Shown piece by piece: positions 1 to 10,653 of a stretch of 64,000 nucleotides of DNA; within the stretch, counting starts at the first letter, position 1; each line of letters opens with the position of its first letter. The stretch lies in assembly GCF_014898815.1 (NCBI RefSeq), contig NW_026515428.1:434001-498000 (forward strand). Reading direction: 5' to 3'. Source of the stretch: Panonychus citri. Lineage: Eukaryota > Arthropoda > Arachnida > Trombidiformes > Tetranychidae. The position numbers and the translations under genes are program-made. The notes beneath the pieces were generated by a model, which was not told where the DNA came from, did no database searches, and saw only the letters and a list, made by a program, of their open reading frames with translations.

Positions 1-569
1 TATCGTATTTGAAAAGCGCTGCTGCCTCACTTGCTGCACTTGGTGAGACAAGACCAGCATCGATTATCTCACTTGGAGTGACAACACCCTTTTCAATCAT
101 TGATCGGGTAATTGGGGCAATATTTTTACCCCGACGACCACAAATAAACCAACCACAAAGACCCAAGATAATAACTAAACCCGCTGATACAATAAAAGCA
201 CCAACAGAATAATTGATAAAAATGTCTTGTTCTAAAGTGAGAAAAGAAAAATAATCCAAGGATTAAATTAAGATTAACAAATTGTCCATGACAAGGTTAG
301 AAAAACAATTTAGAATGTTCAAATTCAATTCCAAATTCTGTCTTCAAATGGACCGCTAACATTTCAGCCAATAGTAAAACGAAGGTGTCACTAGGGTTTT
401 GAAATGATCGGCAAAATTTTGGATTTTTTTTTGTCTCTTGTTGTTTGTTGATTAAATTTAGAAAATCAATTCATTTAACTAAATTGTTCTTTTCTCTTAT
501 AATTAAATTTAATTAGTAAATACCTGGTAAGTCATCATCAATGTTTATAATCTGATCATTACTCGACAT
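1..569 (-). CDS. single-pass membrane protein, C-terminus off window
   Basis: Two exons join in frame: 569-524 (ATG at 569-567, MSSNDQIINIDDDLP) and 231-1, across a 292-bp GT-AG intron at 232-523. The product starts with a short acidic segment, then has a hydrophobic membrane span (about residues 25-46, SVGAFIVSAGLVIILGLCGW), a Cys/Arg stop-transfer region (ICGRRGK) and a soluble part rich in Ser/Ala that continues past base 1. I do not recognise the family. A plus-strand frame over 9-212 is only the shadow of exon 2. The gene is divergent from the proteasome gene at 856, with 286 bp between start codons. Intron phase and both splice sites are consistent, which makes a real gene likely; the function is unknown. 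Confidence 0.6.
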
Positions 570-855
570 TGGTTAATGTTATAAGATGTTGATTCCAATT
601 TTAATGATAACGAGTTGTTGTCTTTTTGAATAACATTTTCACCAATTTTTTTATAATCTTTGTTGATTGTTTTCACCATTTGATTGTAATTACAAATTGT
701 TAACTGTATCAAGTCACTTGATTAATAATTTTATTTGTGTGTTGACATTTTTGTTGTTTGTTTCCTTTGTCCAAGTTAAATAATTTTTTCTTGTTTGACT
801 TTTTTTCTCTTTTTTTGATTTTGTTTAATAGGAAAAACAAGTTAACATCTTTACA
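570..855. promoter_or_regulatory. shared divergent promoter region
   Basis: These 286 bp separate the start codons of the left-edge membrane protein (minus) and Rpn9 (plus), so both 5' leaders and promoters must lie here. The stretch is T-rich toward the Rpn9 side. I see no convincing TATA box. The role is inferred from gene layout only. Confidence 0.4.
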
Positions 856-2071
856 ATGGGTGTCACAGATTATTTGAAGTCAATGGAATCCCAGTATCCA
901 GAGTTTACTGAATATTGGACTGCATTTGAAGGATATTATAATAAAAAGCTTTGGCATCAGTTGACTAAAAAGATTGAAGCTTTTGTTACAACACCTGAAG
1001 CTAATCGAGTTGATTTGGTTTCATTTTATACCAATTTTATTGCTGATTTTGAATCAAAGCTTAATCCATTAGCATTGGTTGAGATAATTGCTTATATTAT
1101 CAAAGAGATGAAAGATCACAAGGAATGTTTACTTTTCTTGGAGAAAATGAAGGATAAGGTTAAAGCAAATCAAACTGCTTCTCTTCTTTGTAGCATTTTA
1201 ATGGCACAATTGAAATTGGCTCATAAAGAGTTAGATGGTTAGTTGGTCTTATTTATTTCTATTGATTAGTGTGTTGAAATTTTTAAATCTATTATTTTAC
1301 TAATCTTCTTTTCTTTTTCCTCTTTACACAATCATAGGTGTTAAACAAATTATTGGTGAAATTGGTCCAATTATCGATGAACAAACTGGTATTACTCCGA
1401 TTCATGGAAGATATTTCCAACTTTCATCTGATTATAATCAGATTATTGGTAATCATGTTGAATATTATCGAAATGCTCTAAGATTTTTAGGATGTACCAG
1501 TATTGACAATGAATCTGAGGAGACTCTTGAAAATCGTGCTTTCGCTTTAGCTCTTGCAGCTCTTTTGGGTGAATCTATTTTCAATTTTGGTGAACTTCTT
1601 CAACATCCAATTGTTAACTATTTAAAGCATAAACATAATTGGGTTCTTGATCTATTATGTGCTTTTAATGCTGGTGATCTTGAAAGATTTGAAAAACTTA
1701 AACCCCAATGGTTTGGACAAGCTGATCTTCAAAAACATGAATTACAATTGAGGAAGAAAATTTCTCTCCTCTGTTTAATGGAGATGACATTTGTTAGCAA
1801 TGATGGAATACTAACTTTCAATGAGATCGCAAAGAAAACTTATCTACCCGAAAATGAAGTTGAATTACTAGTTATGAAAGCTCTTTCCCTTGGATTGGTT
1901 AAAGGAACCATCGATGAGGTTGAGAAAAAGGTTTATCTCTCCTGGGTACAACCTCGAGTTCTGGATAAACAGCAAATTAACTCATTAAAAAGTAGATTAG
2001 AACATTGGTCTAAAGATGTTAGAAAAATGGAAATTCTATTGGAACAGAAAGTGCAAGAGATTATTGGATAA
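856..2071 (+). CDS. Rpn9: 26S proteasome regulatory subunit Rpn9 (PSMD13)
   Basis: This is a non-ATPase subunit of the 19S lid of the 26S proteasome, a PCI-domain scaffold protein. Two exons, 856-1237 and 1338-2071, join across a 100-bp intron (gttagt...cataggt); the split Gly codon restores frame (LDG-VKQIIGEIG). The product is 371 aa, close to the 376 aa of human PSMD13. The N-terminal half is helical-repeat-like (MGVTDYLKSMESQYPEF). The C-terminal half carries the PCI/winged-helix region (about 190-350), including ISLLCLMEMTF, the FNEIAKKTYLPENEVELLVM segment and the KVYLSWVQPRVL strand typical of Rpn9, followed by a C-terminal helix. The ATG at 856 follows an A-rich leader and fits the family start. 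It appears intact. Confidence 0.95.
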
Positions 2072-2793
2072 AGAAAATAACAACAACATCCCTTACAAGC
2101 CAACATGAGAACAGATGAAACAATGGAAAAACAACAAATCGTGAAAAAGAAAAAAAAAATTTTTTCTTACCTTTATTACCTGAGAATATAAAAAAATATA
2201 TTAAACCAATTTAAAAGGAAACCAAAACAATTTATAAATTGAGAAGAAAAAAAAACCATTTCCTTCAAAATAAACTAACATTTAACTTTGGGCTCTCTCA
2301 GATACCACATTATCTTTCATTCATGTATAATTTTCAATTCATTTCAAATATTTCGAAAATTCTACTAATTAATCCATAAAATTGATTAGAAATTAACTAA
2401 TCAAAGTTGCGAAAAATTTCAAAAGAATTACTATTTGAATTGGCCGCTTTTCGTAGATGAACATGTCAACCAATGAGAGCGATTTGTTTACATGTGAGAG
2501 AAAATTTAATTTTGTCAAATTTGATTTGATTGGAAATTAATTTCTTTCTATTGATTAATTTTTCGTTCATTAATTATTCGAAATTAATTTAATGTTTTTC
2601 CGGTAGAAATTCATTCAATTCAATGTTCCAATTCTATAAATGATTACATGGTAAGTGTATTTGTTTCATTTTTATTGAAATTCTTAAATTGAGAAAAAAT
2701 CTCTTGATTTAATTTTATTGTTCTAAATTGATTTTAATTTGTATTTAGATTGTTTGGAATATTTGATGGTTGCAACATCTTTTTAATTAGAAG
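2072..2793 (+). other. Rpn9 3' end and COA1-like leader with probable 5'UTR intron
   Basis: There is no coding region here. The first part is A-rich and probably holds the Rpn9 3'UTR. Near the end, a strong donor (acatg|gtaagt, intron from 2651) and acceptor (gtatttag, ending 2748) suggest a 98-bp intron in the 5' leader of the next gene. If spliced, the leader would carry a six-codon upstream ORF (MIVWNI) across the junction. The intron is inferred from consensus only. Confidence 0.45.
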
Positions 2794-3264
2794 ATGAGCA
2801 TTTCTAAGATTTGGAAATCAAGTTTAACTCGGTATAAGAATTGGTATTCATCATTAAATAAACCGATAGTTATACTTTCATTAACGGCAACTGGATTAAT
2901 TGGAATCTTTGGTTATAGAGTTGGCGAGAATTATTTCTCAGTAACTAATCCACTTTATGTAAAAGGAGTGGCTCTTTTCCGGAACAATCAGATTGTCACT
3001 GATATTGTTGGTGATCCAATTAAACTTAAATCGATTAAAGGTTTATTAAGTCTAAAATATGCCATGAAAATGGAGGATAAGGTTGTTTTTACCGTTGAAT
3101 TTAAAGGTAAAAATAACAATGGAGTTTTAACAATTTATGGCCTTAAACTGGAGGACGAATGGAATATCCAAAGATTAGAAGTTAAATTACGTAAAGAATA
3201 TTATTACAAGAATTATATAATTTACAGAGATGCTAAAAATGATACCGAATCAATTTTCCTCTGA
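2794..3264 (+). CDS. COA1-like mitochondrial inner membrane protein
   Basis: This is a single-exon 156-aa protein. It has a basic N-terminus, one hydrophobic span (about 25-42, IVILSLTATGLIGIFGYRVG) and a soluble C-terminal domain. That domain's order (VKGVALFRNNQIVTDIVGDPIKLKS, then an alternating beta-strand region ending LKLEDEWNIQRLEVKLRKEY) resembles the cytochrome c oxidase assembly factor 1 (COA1/MITRAC15) and Tim21-type fold. Human COA1 is of similar length (146 aa) with the same topology. COA1 acts early in COX1 and complex I assembly in the inner membrane. The assignment rests on topology and the loop-strand pattern rather than a unique motif. TIM21 is the alternative. Confidence 0.5.
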   Translation: MSISKIWKSSLTRYKNWYSSLNKPIVILSLTATGLIGIFGYRVGENYFSVTNPLYVKGVALFRNNQIVTDIVGDPIKLKSIKGLLSLKYAMKMEDKVVFTVEFKGKNNNGVLTIYGLKLEDEWNIQRLEVKLRKEYYYKNYIIYRDAKNDTESIFL

Positions 3265-4172
3265 GTTAATTGTGTTCCTAGAGAAACTCGTCCATGTTAA
3301 ATTTGTAATATGTAATATAACAAAGAAGAGAAAAAAATTAGTTTAACCAAACCAATTAAACTAACTAATCGTTGGATACACAATCGGATTAATTGGTGAG
3401 AAAAAGGAAACAAATAACTCGTTCATAATAAGTTACCCAGCTGATTGTTAAGTTAATTAGCAATAATTGTTGCTGAGCAACTACAAAGACCTTTGACTCA
3501 TCATCGTTGAATTGGTTAACAGCAAGTGTTTTGTTTCCCAAGTTAATTGGATTACAGTTAATTGTTTCCTTCCTTTTCCCATGTAGATTTAATTAATTTA
3601 AATTCTCGTGATGAATTAACAAAGAACAGTAATCATGGTAACAGTGTCAACAATAGAAATCGATAGAAACATAAGTTGGTGTGATTAGAAAAACTAAATC
3701 AAAGGTAAATATATTTTAGAAAAAACGTTTTTTTTTATTCTATTCTTTGAAATTTGTTCTTCAAAAAGAACAAAATTTATCGAATTTTTTTTCTTTTCCA
3801 TAAATTGATTATAATGTTTATTCTCTATCTTTATGTCAACCAGATAATCTCAACTTAATCTCTCGCTAATCTCTAATGATGTTTTCCTATCTTTCGTATC
3901 ATCTGTAGGTTTTAAAAGCTGTTCACCCTTTTGAAGACCAATTAAATTGTTATGACGAGAGTTAATTAGAGGAAAAATTCATTATATCGGAAGGTAATTG
4001 TTGTCCTACAAATTTTATCTCTTCTTCTTCTCATTTAATATCAACTGTATCTCTGTGTTTTTTTTTCTTCACCTTTTCTCTTCCAATCCTGATTAGGTGA
4101 TTTAGTTAAGTGATTATCTCTCCCTCTTGTGATTGTTGGTGTTTTACTGTTTCTTCATAAAGAGCTGACGTT
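3265..4172. other. intergenic, no gene seen
   Basis: AT-rich sequence between two plus-strand genes. It holds the 3' end of the COA1-like gene and the leader of the HP1-like gene. Pyrimidine-rich tracts near 4017-4095 could be part of a spliced 5'UTR. I see no ORF or RNA gene. Confidence 0.4.
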
Positions 4173-4943
4173 ATGTCAAATCGGAGGAAATATTGTCATA
4201 CAATTGATGAAGATGATCTACAACTTGAATCTCAACCTCAACCTCGACCACATGTTCATCAAAGATCCAAGACATGGTTAACTCATCAACAATCTATTCG
4301 TAACACAAGATCGGTGGCAAATAGTTTTATCCTTGGTGGTAGAAGAGGCAGAGGAAAAGGAAAAGGAAGAGGAGGCGGTCCATCTTGTTCATCATCATCT
4401 TCCACTCCATCAACCCCCTCAACAAGAAAAACAACATCAGTTCCACCAAGTAGAATATCACCTTCAACAACATCATCATCTGTATCTTCTAGTTCACTTT
4501 ATTCAATTGTCTCACCAACACGAATATCAACATCATCTTCATCCTCGAAAAAAGTGTTGTCCCGATTTTACAGTGTTGAGGAAATTCTTGGTCGCCGTGA
4601 ATATCAGGGGAAAATTGAATATCTACTCAAGTGGCAAGGTTATTCAGATCGGTTTAATTCTTGGGAAACGGCGATTAATCTGACCCAAGATTTGATCATT
4701 GAATTTGAAATGTCCAGTCCAGCAATGGAAATGTTATCCAAGGAACCAAAAGAACCCGTTATGCTGAAAGATACGCCGATCAAAATATGGGACATTCGAA
4801 AGGCCAAAAATGAAGAATTGGAATATTTTGTTCAATGGAAAAATGAATCTGATTTTGATTGGATCGTTGGGACAATCATGAGACAAGCGTTTCCTAGTTT
4901 AGTGATTGAATTTTATGAAAGAATATCCAAACTTGTTGATTAA
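4173..4943 (+). CDS. HP1-like chromodomain / chromoshadow protein
   Basis: This is a single-exon 256-aa protein. Residues about 132-180 are a chromodomain (FYSVEEILGRREYQGKIEY, then LLKWQGYSDRFNSWE). The aromatic-cage positions that read methylated histone H3 lysine 9 are occupied (F/Y at the start, W in LLKW, Y in QGY). Residues about 202-256 match a chromoshadow domain (IKIWDIRKAK, FVQWKNESDFDWI, VIEFYERISKLV), used for dimerisation and partner binding. Domain order is that of heterochromatin protein 1. The 130-residue N-terminal extension is odd: it has a Gly/Arg/Lys run (GGRRGRGKGKGRGGG) and long Ser/Thr tracts. The hinge between the domains is short (about 20 residues). The lack of introns suggests a retroposed HP1 paralogue; that is inference. 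Confidence 0.85.
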   Translation: MSNRRKYCHTIDEDDLQLESQPQPRPHVHQRSKTWLTHQQSIRNTRSVANSFILGGRRGRGKGKGRGGGPSCSSSSSTPSTPSTRKTTSVPPSRISPSTTSSSVSSSSLYSIVSPTRISTSSSSSKKVLSRFYSVEEILGRREYQGKIEYLLKWQGYSDRFNSWETAINLTQDLIIEFEMSSPAMEMLSKEPKEPVMLKDTPIKIWDIRKAKNEELEYFVQWKNESDFDWIVGTIMRQAFPSLVIEFYERISKLVD

Positions 4944-5580
4944 CCATTTTGTCTTCGTATATTTTTCAACTTCTCTCCTCTTCTAACATTTGTAAATTTT
5001 GTTCTGTTTTTTCAATTTAATCATCAATCATCTGAAAACCAGAATCACAATTTAGGATCAAAATCCTGATTTTGATCAACCTGATTTGAAATGTCTTCCA
5101 ATTACTATTCTATTTTATGTGTATATTTTTTACTCCTTTGTCTTACCTCATCTTTGACACAATTATCTTAATCATTAATTACCGATCTTTGTCCATTACA
5201 AAAACTAATTCCACTTTTCCGTCTTAATGGAACGAGAATGAAAAAAATGAAGGAAAATGTCACACTTATTGTATCCTTTTAACTCCTTCAACAACAATTG
5301 TTTTTTTTATGAAAATTCCTCTTAGAAACTAATAGAAAATTAAAGTAAAATGATCAATTTGATTAGAATTTAATTTCAATTGTAGTTAATTTGATTTTCG
5401 CAAAAAAACAAATCTCTTTGTTTTCACTTGTGATCACATGTTTTCTTTTCCCGCCAAAGAAAAACAAATGTTTCTCTTCATTTGAGTTTCTTTTTATTTT
5501 GAATCATTTGTTTTTCTAATTTCGTTTGATTTTCTTTTAATTGTCTTGTTTTAATTATCTTTTTTTTTCTATTTTAAATC
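4944..5580. other. intergenic, no gene seen
   Basis: This stretch holds the 3' end of the HP1-like gene and the T-rich leader of POLA2, whose ATG is at 5581. No other coding signal is visible. Confidence 0.4.
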
Positions 5581-7817
5581 ATGGATGATGATTTGGGTTA
5601 CGTTAATCTTGTCGATTCCGAGGAGATCCTAAGTGAATTTCTGGATGCTGGTGTTAAAATAGCAAATGAAAAGATTGTCGATGAATGTGAGTAACTAAAT
5701 TTGCTTTGTGATTTTCCCAAATCGGATTAATTTATTTTTCTAATTATTTTTCATTCTATTTTGATTTTTTCTCTATAATTTACCCTGTTTGCCCTTCTTT
5801 AATCGTTAAATCATTTTACCAGTGAAAAAACTGAGCATTGAACATAATCTAACACCCGCTGATCTTTATGCCCAATGGTTATCCTATACCAATAAGAATC
5901 CGGGTATTGAAACATTGGATTCTCATGTTTTGGATGAACTTAAAGCCCGAATTCATTTGAGTAAAATCAAAGCCGCTCAACACAGCTCATTGAAGGCCAA
6001 ATTTGTTCCCAAAATAAAGCCCAGAATTGAGACTGACATTTTGGAAACTTATGTCTCACTTGGTAAGGTTAAGAAAGAGGTAAGATCATTGCTCTTTGAA
6101 TGATATTAAATCAGTTATGTTATTGAATTTTTCGCTCTTCTTTTTCTGTATTAGCCCGTGGACGATGAATTCAAAGCTAGTGATCGTGAGGACAGTTTCG
6201 TTGAGCTCAAATCGCCTCAGATTAAAATTAAAAGTGAACCTGTTGATGAGCCCATGGAGCAAGTACAAATTGCTGGAAGCTCTCCAAATTTCTCAAATGT
6301 GGAGAAATTTTTACCAACAAGGATTAAGATTGAAAGGATTGAAGACAATCAAGAATTAGCTGTTGAATGTTATGAGAATAAAGAGATGAAATCAGATCCC
6401 GATGATGATTTATACAAGAAAGAGATTCTTTGTGAATTTGGCCGAAAGATTCCATCGAAAGCTTGGATCTCTCTTAAAACAGAACGAAAATTAACATTCT
6501 CACCTTTCGATCCCATGAGACATTTGTCTACAGAAGAGAAATTCTTTGATTGTAATGTTGGAAAAAGTAATGAACTTATGGATCTCATTTTCTTCCAAAT
6601 GTATGATATTTTCGTTGAAGAGCAACGTGAAATGATTGGAGATTTCGAGAAACCTCAACCTGGTGAAATTATTCTCTTTGGTAAACTACGAATGGACATT
6701 AAGGATGAATTTGATGATAAACTGGTTGTTCTTTACCAGCATAGTAGTTGTAAAAAACAATATAAACTTGATCTTTCCCGTGTTAAAGATTTCTCTTTGT
6801 TTCCTGGACAATACGTTTCAGTTCGTGGGGAAGTATCAGAGAAAAGGACAATTCGTGTCTCTGAGATAGTTGATACACCTTATCTAATTAGACCCTTTCC
6901 AAAACAACCAAAATTATTTGCACCAATCAATATTGTAACCGCTTCTGGGCCATTCCATTTACCCAATTCTGATGATTTTACACCGCTCACAAATCTACTC
7001 GATTATTGTATCAACTATCGACCTGAAGTACTCATTTTATTTGGACCTATTCTTGAGATGACATCAGCAATGTTTGACTTTTTCTCATTTGAATTGTTTA
7101 ATAACGCAATTAACATGATCAGTGAAAAACTATTAGATGTTGGTATTAGAATTGTCATTGTTTCCTCTCCAAAGGAATGGCACACATCCCCTGTCTTTCC
7201 AACTCCACCTTACAATGGTTATTGGGATAATATTGAATTCTATCCTAGTCCATCGGTCATCGACATTAACGGCCTAATCATCGGTCTATCTTCTGTAGAT
7301 ATTACTCTCCATCTAACTAAAATTTAATCGAAAGGTGAGTAAAAGCTTTAATCAACAATAAGTTCTAAATGAATCTTTTTTTCCTTTTCTAGTCGTGGAT
7401 CATCTGAAACTGGAAATCGTATCAAACGAATCTTAAGACACGTTCTAGTCCAGGGCAGTCTTTATCCTCTTTATCCTTCAGCGGACGAGGTGACATTCGA
7501 AACAACCAAAATGGACTATTGTCGATTCAGTCAAACTCCACACATTATAATTATTCCCTCGATGCTTCGTAACTTCATTCATGTGAGAATCATTTCTATT
7601 CTAATTGCAATTTAACCGACTAACTTTTCTCTCTCTCTCCCTCTCTCAGTCAATCGAAGGTTGTGTCTTCATTAATCCAGAAAGAGTGCGGAAAAACACT
7701 GTCGCTCGGATACAAGTATTTCCATGTAAATCTCACCAAGCGATCGTTTCCAAAGATGAAATCGTAAGACCAGGAACCATCGAATCCTCAATAAGTGCAC
7801 AAGTCATAAAAATCTAA
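5581..7817 (+). CDS. POLA2: DNA polymerase alpha subunit B (POLA2), one-base frame break
   Basis: This is the B (p70) subunit of the DNA polymerase alpha-primase complex, which primes replication. Five exons: 5581-5686, 5823-6079, 6155-7334, 7393-7582 and 7650-7817. The order is an N-terminal helical domain (LTPADLYAQWLSY), a linker, an OB-fold (PGEIILFGKLRMD, FPGQYVSVRGEV) and the inactive calcineurin-like phosphoesterase domain (PEVLILFGPILEM, GLIIGLSSVDI, GSLYPLYPSADEV, PHIIIIPSMLRNFI, CVFINPERV). All splice sites are canonical, but exon 3 hits a TAA just before its donor. One more base in the A run at 7319-7322 would give LTKNLIES and the phase exon 4 needs, for a 633-aa product. Human POLA2 is 598 aa. 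Exons 4-5 are clearly conserved downstream of the break, so I favour a sequence error over a dead gene. Confidence 0.9.
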
Positions 7818-8154
7818 CAACAATCAACCGAATCCACAAAGAAAAATCATAACTTTTATAAGTATTTTTTTAAACAAAAACAGAAGAAATCAAATGGAAA
7901 AAAGGAAAAGATTTCTAATTCTTAAAGCTTTACATAGAAAATATAATAATAATAATAATCGAGGAAAATATCTTGTCATCATATTGATTAAGACAACGAA
8001 AAGCATGTTTAACAATACGATTAATTTGTCCCTTTAAGTACCATAAATACAATCAGTATCTTGATGAGAAGCAAAAATAGTTCAATCATCATCATCTTCA
8101 TCCTAATGGCACTTTTTTTGTTCATTGTTACATGAATCTAATTGAATCACTTGT
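7818..8154. other. convergent 3' ends of POLA2 and the His-rich gene
   Basis: This A/T-rich spacer of 337 bp lies between two convergent genes. It must hold both 3'UTRs, possibly overlapping. No ORF is seen. Confidence 0.4.
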
Positions 8155-8994
8155 TTAACTGTTGAAAAAGTGATTACTTCTGCCACCGTTGTTGGTGTTG
8201 CTGGTAATGTTTTTAACGTGATTGTTTTGTTGATTTAATGTACTATTGGCACCGGAATTGTTACCATACTTTTGTAAACCCGCTTGAAATGCTCTTTCAA
8301 CCGTTGTCCACATTTCTAAAACCTTTTCATGTAAAAGCGGCTTCCAGTCAACAACAAAGTGATCATTTCGCTTACGACGACCGCACAAGGCAGTATTTGA
8401 GGTCACCAGAGCGGTAAAAAAAGTCGTTATAATGGGAATGAGAAAAGCTCCAAGACCGATAACAAGTAATATGGGTAACACATAATAGAAATCTGATCGA
8501 TCCATTCCGCCATATTGTCCATGTCCATTGAAAAGATGAAAATCTTCATAACCTCGTCTCTCAAATTGTTGCTGTTGATGATGAACATGATGATAAGGAT
8601 ACAATTGATACTTATGATGGTATTCATCTAGATGAGAATGATGATTATGATGATGATCCCATCGACGTCGAGGAATATATTGAATCGCTTGATGGAAATG
8701 TTTATTCAATTTATTCTTGATTGATTGTCGTCCATTCGATGAAAATAAATCACTTGGTTTTTTCGATTCACTTGATGATTCATCTTCCATCGGCGATTCT
8801 TCAGCTAAATCTGTTATCCCGGTGGGCGAAGCGATTATCCTTCCATAGTGTCCAAAATGATGAAGTCGAGCTGATTGTTCATTTTGATCTTCATTATTAT
8901 CATCATATTGTTTTCCTTCAACAGCTGATTGATCATCACATTGACACCAAGTTAAAAGGAGGCAAAGAAATACACAAATAATCAACATTATCAT
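8155..8994 (-). CDS. His-rich signal-peptide plus membrane-span protein, unknown
   Basis: This is a single-exon 279-aa protein; the ATG is at 8994-8992. A hydrophobic leader (MIMLIICVFLCLLLTWCQC) looks like a signal peptide. An acidic and Ser-rich region follows. A His-rich stretch (about 112-140, WDHHHNHHSHLDEYHHKY, YPYHHVHH, then QQQQ) comes next, then a strong membrane span (FYYVLPILLVIGLGAFLIPI and onward), a basic segment (CGRRKRN) and an Asn-rich tail. The layout suggests a type I membrane or membrane-anchored secreted protein with a possible metal-binding ectodomain. I do not recognise a family. The gene is convergent with POLA2. Its clear architecture and length support a real gene; function is unknown. 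Confidence 0.6.
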   Translation of the reverse strand: MIMLIICVFLCLLLTWCQCDDQSAVEGKQYDDNNEDQNEQSARLHHFGHYGRIIASPTGITDLAEESPMEDESSSESKKPSDLFSSNGRQSIKNKLNKHFHQAIQYIPRRRWDHHHNHHSHLDEYHHKYQLYPYHHVHHQQQQFERRGYEDFHLFNGHGQYGGMDRSDFYYVLPILLVIGLGAFLIPIITTFFTALVTSNTALCGRRKRNDHFVVDWKPLLHEKVLEMWTTVERAFQAGLQKYGNNSGANSTLNQQNNHVKNITSNTNNGGRSNHFFNS

Positions 8995-9805
8995 CAAAAG
9001 ATCAACTCGATGATTAAAACATTTTGAAGTTCCTTAGGGAAAAAAATCTCTTAATTAGTAAAACTTAATGACAATTAACTGTATAGTCTCGATATGTTGA
9101 GATTGAATTAGGATCAACTAAACTTTTCCAAAACTTAATCAATTCACAATTAACATGGTAAACTTATCATTTTAGTGAAGACATTAATTATAATTTAACT
9201 TTGATTGTCAATCCGAAAATTGTTGTCATCAAGTTGAGAGTCACATTATCAACTGAATCAACTGGTTATCCACAAAGAGACAAAATTTATGGAACACAAA
9301 TTAACTTTAATGATAAGATAATTGTCTAATTGTTAATGAAATTATGATGAACAATTAAGTAGACCTTAACCTTGATAGATTTGTAAGGAAAACCAACCGG
9401 AACATCAGAGAATCAGTGGCACAATTAAGAGAGAATCTAATTGTATTTTCTATTGTATATGTTTACAGAATCGTGTTGATTATCTTGAATTACTATTTAA
9501 AGATTTAGTAATCAACTATTATCACTGGAAAAGGTGTTAATTGTTGATACTTGATGAGAATTAACATTTTCCACTCTTACCAACAACAAACATCTAGAGG
9601 AAGAATAAGAAATTATTATTAAGGAAAGCGTTCAAATCTATTGTGATTAGTGAACAATTAAAAATGAGAAAACATAATTTAAACCAAATTTCTTGATTCT
9701 CTATTAATTGTTGTCAATAGCTCAATCTAATTATTTCAAACTAATAACTGGGTGTTTAGTTAATTGTAGAAGGCGAAAAAATGAAATCAAAGGTTACCTC
9801 TTGAT

Positions 9806-9854
<49 letters not shown>

Positions 9855-10653
9855 AAGACTAATTTTAGTTAATTGTTGTTGAAATTAGTAAACCTCAAAA
9901 TCCATTATAATTGATCCAGAAGAATTACAATTAATTGATGAGTTCATGATGAGTGAAACAATATGAACAATTAAGATAATTAAGTTACAATCAATACATT
10001 TTGAAAGTTTTGAGCGTTGGAAAAATCTTTGATGAATCAATTTAAATTAATAACAGTGAATCACAATTAGATATAAATTTTGTTCGAGAGTTTAAATCAG
10101 CAATTAACTAATTGCTATCACTCATTCTCTGGCCAATTAAAATCAACGTTACAATATTCATTCTGAGTTCTTGGACTTCTTGGAGACTGGTTCTTTAATT
10201 GTCATGTTGACCCAATTGATTTATGGCAAAATTGATCGCGGGCTGAATTTGTATTACCTAATAATAAATAATAAATCACTTACAATTATTAGTAATAATT
10301 TATGACGGACCATCAACTTGACAAGATTATCCAAATGATTAACACATTGATTGTGCTCACCTTTTGATTTGTCCATTTTTCACCTAAACAATCAATGAGC
10401 TGATTGATTGACACTCACGTATGCCCACATTTTTTTGTTTCGAGAGGCTTAAAGGTGACAATCATTTAATTAATTATTCATTTAAAAAAATTTGATTTTA
10501 TAATTACAACTTTGATTGATTTAAATCTACAAATAGATGAACTAATTTACAATCAACCAATGCAATCGAGTAAATAGTTGGATTTACTTGATTGATTGTG
10601 TTATTATCAGGAAATGTTTATCAAACTGTTACAATCTAAATTAATTTTATTTA
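8995..10653. other. 1.66-kb intergenic region
   Basis: AT-rich sequence with frequent TTAATTG/CAATTAA words and one long GA microsatellite (9808-9851). It lies upstream of the His-rich gene and downstream of the FASTK-like gene. I found no ORF, exon chain or RNA gene that I can support. Confidence 0.4.
9808..9851. repeat. (AG)n microsatellite
   Basis: An uninterrupted AG dinucleotide tract of about 44 bp within the intergenic region. Confidence 0.95.

Noticed and set aside
4333..4683. Alternative-frame ORF in the HP1-like gene
   Set aside because: It overlaps the Ser/Arg-rich region in another frame and has no domain; the main frame has two clear domains.
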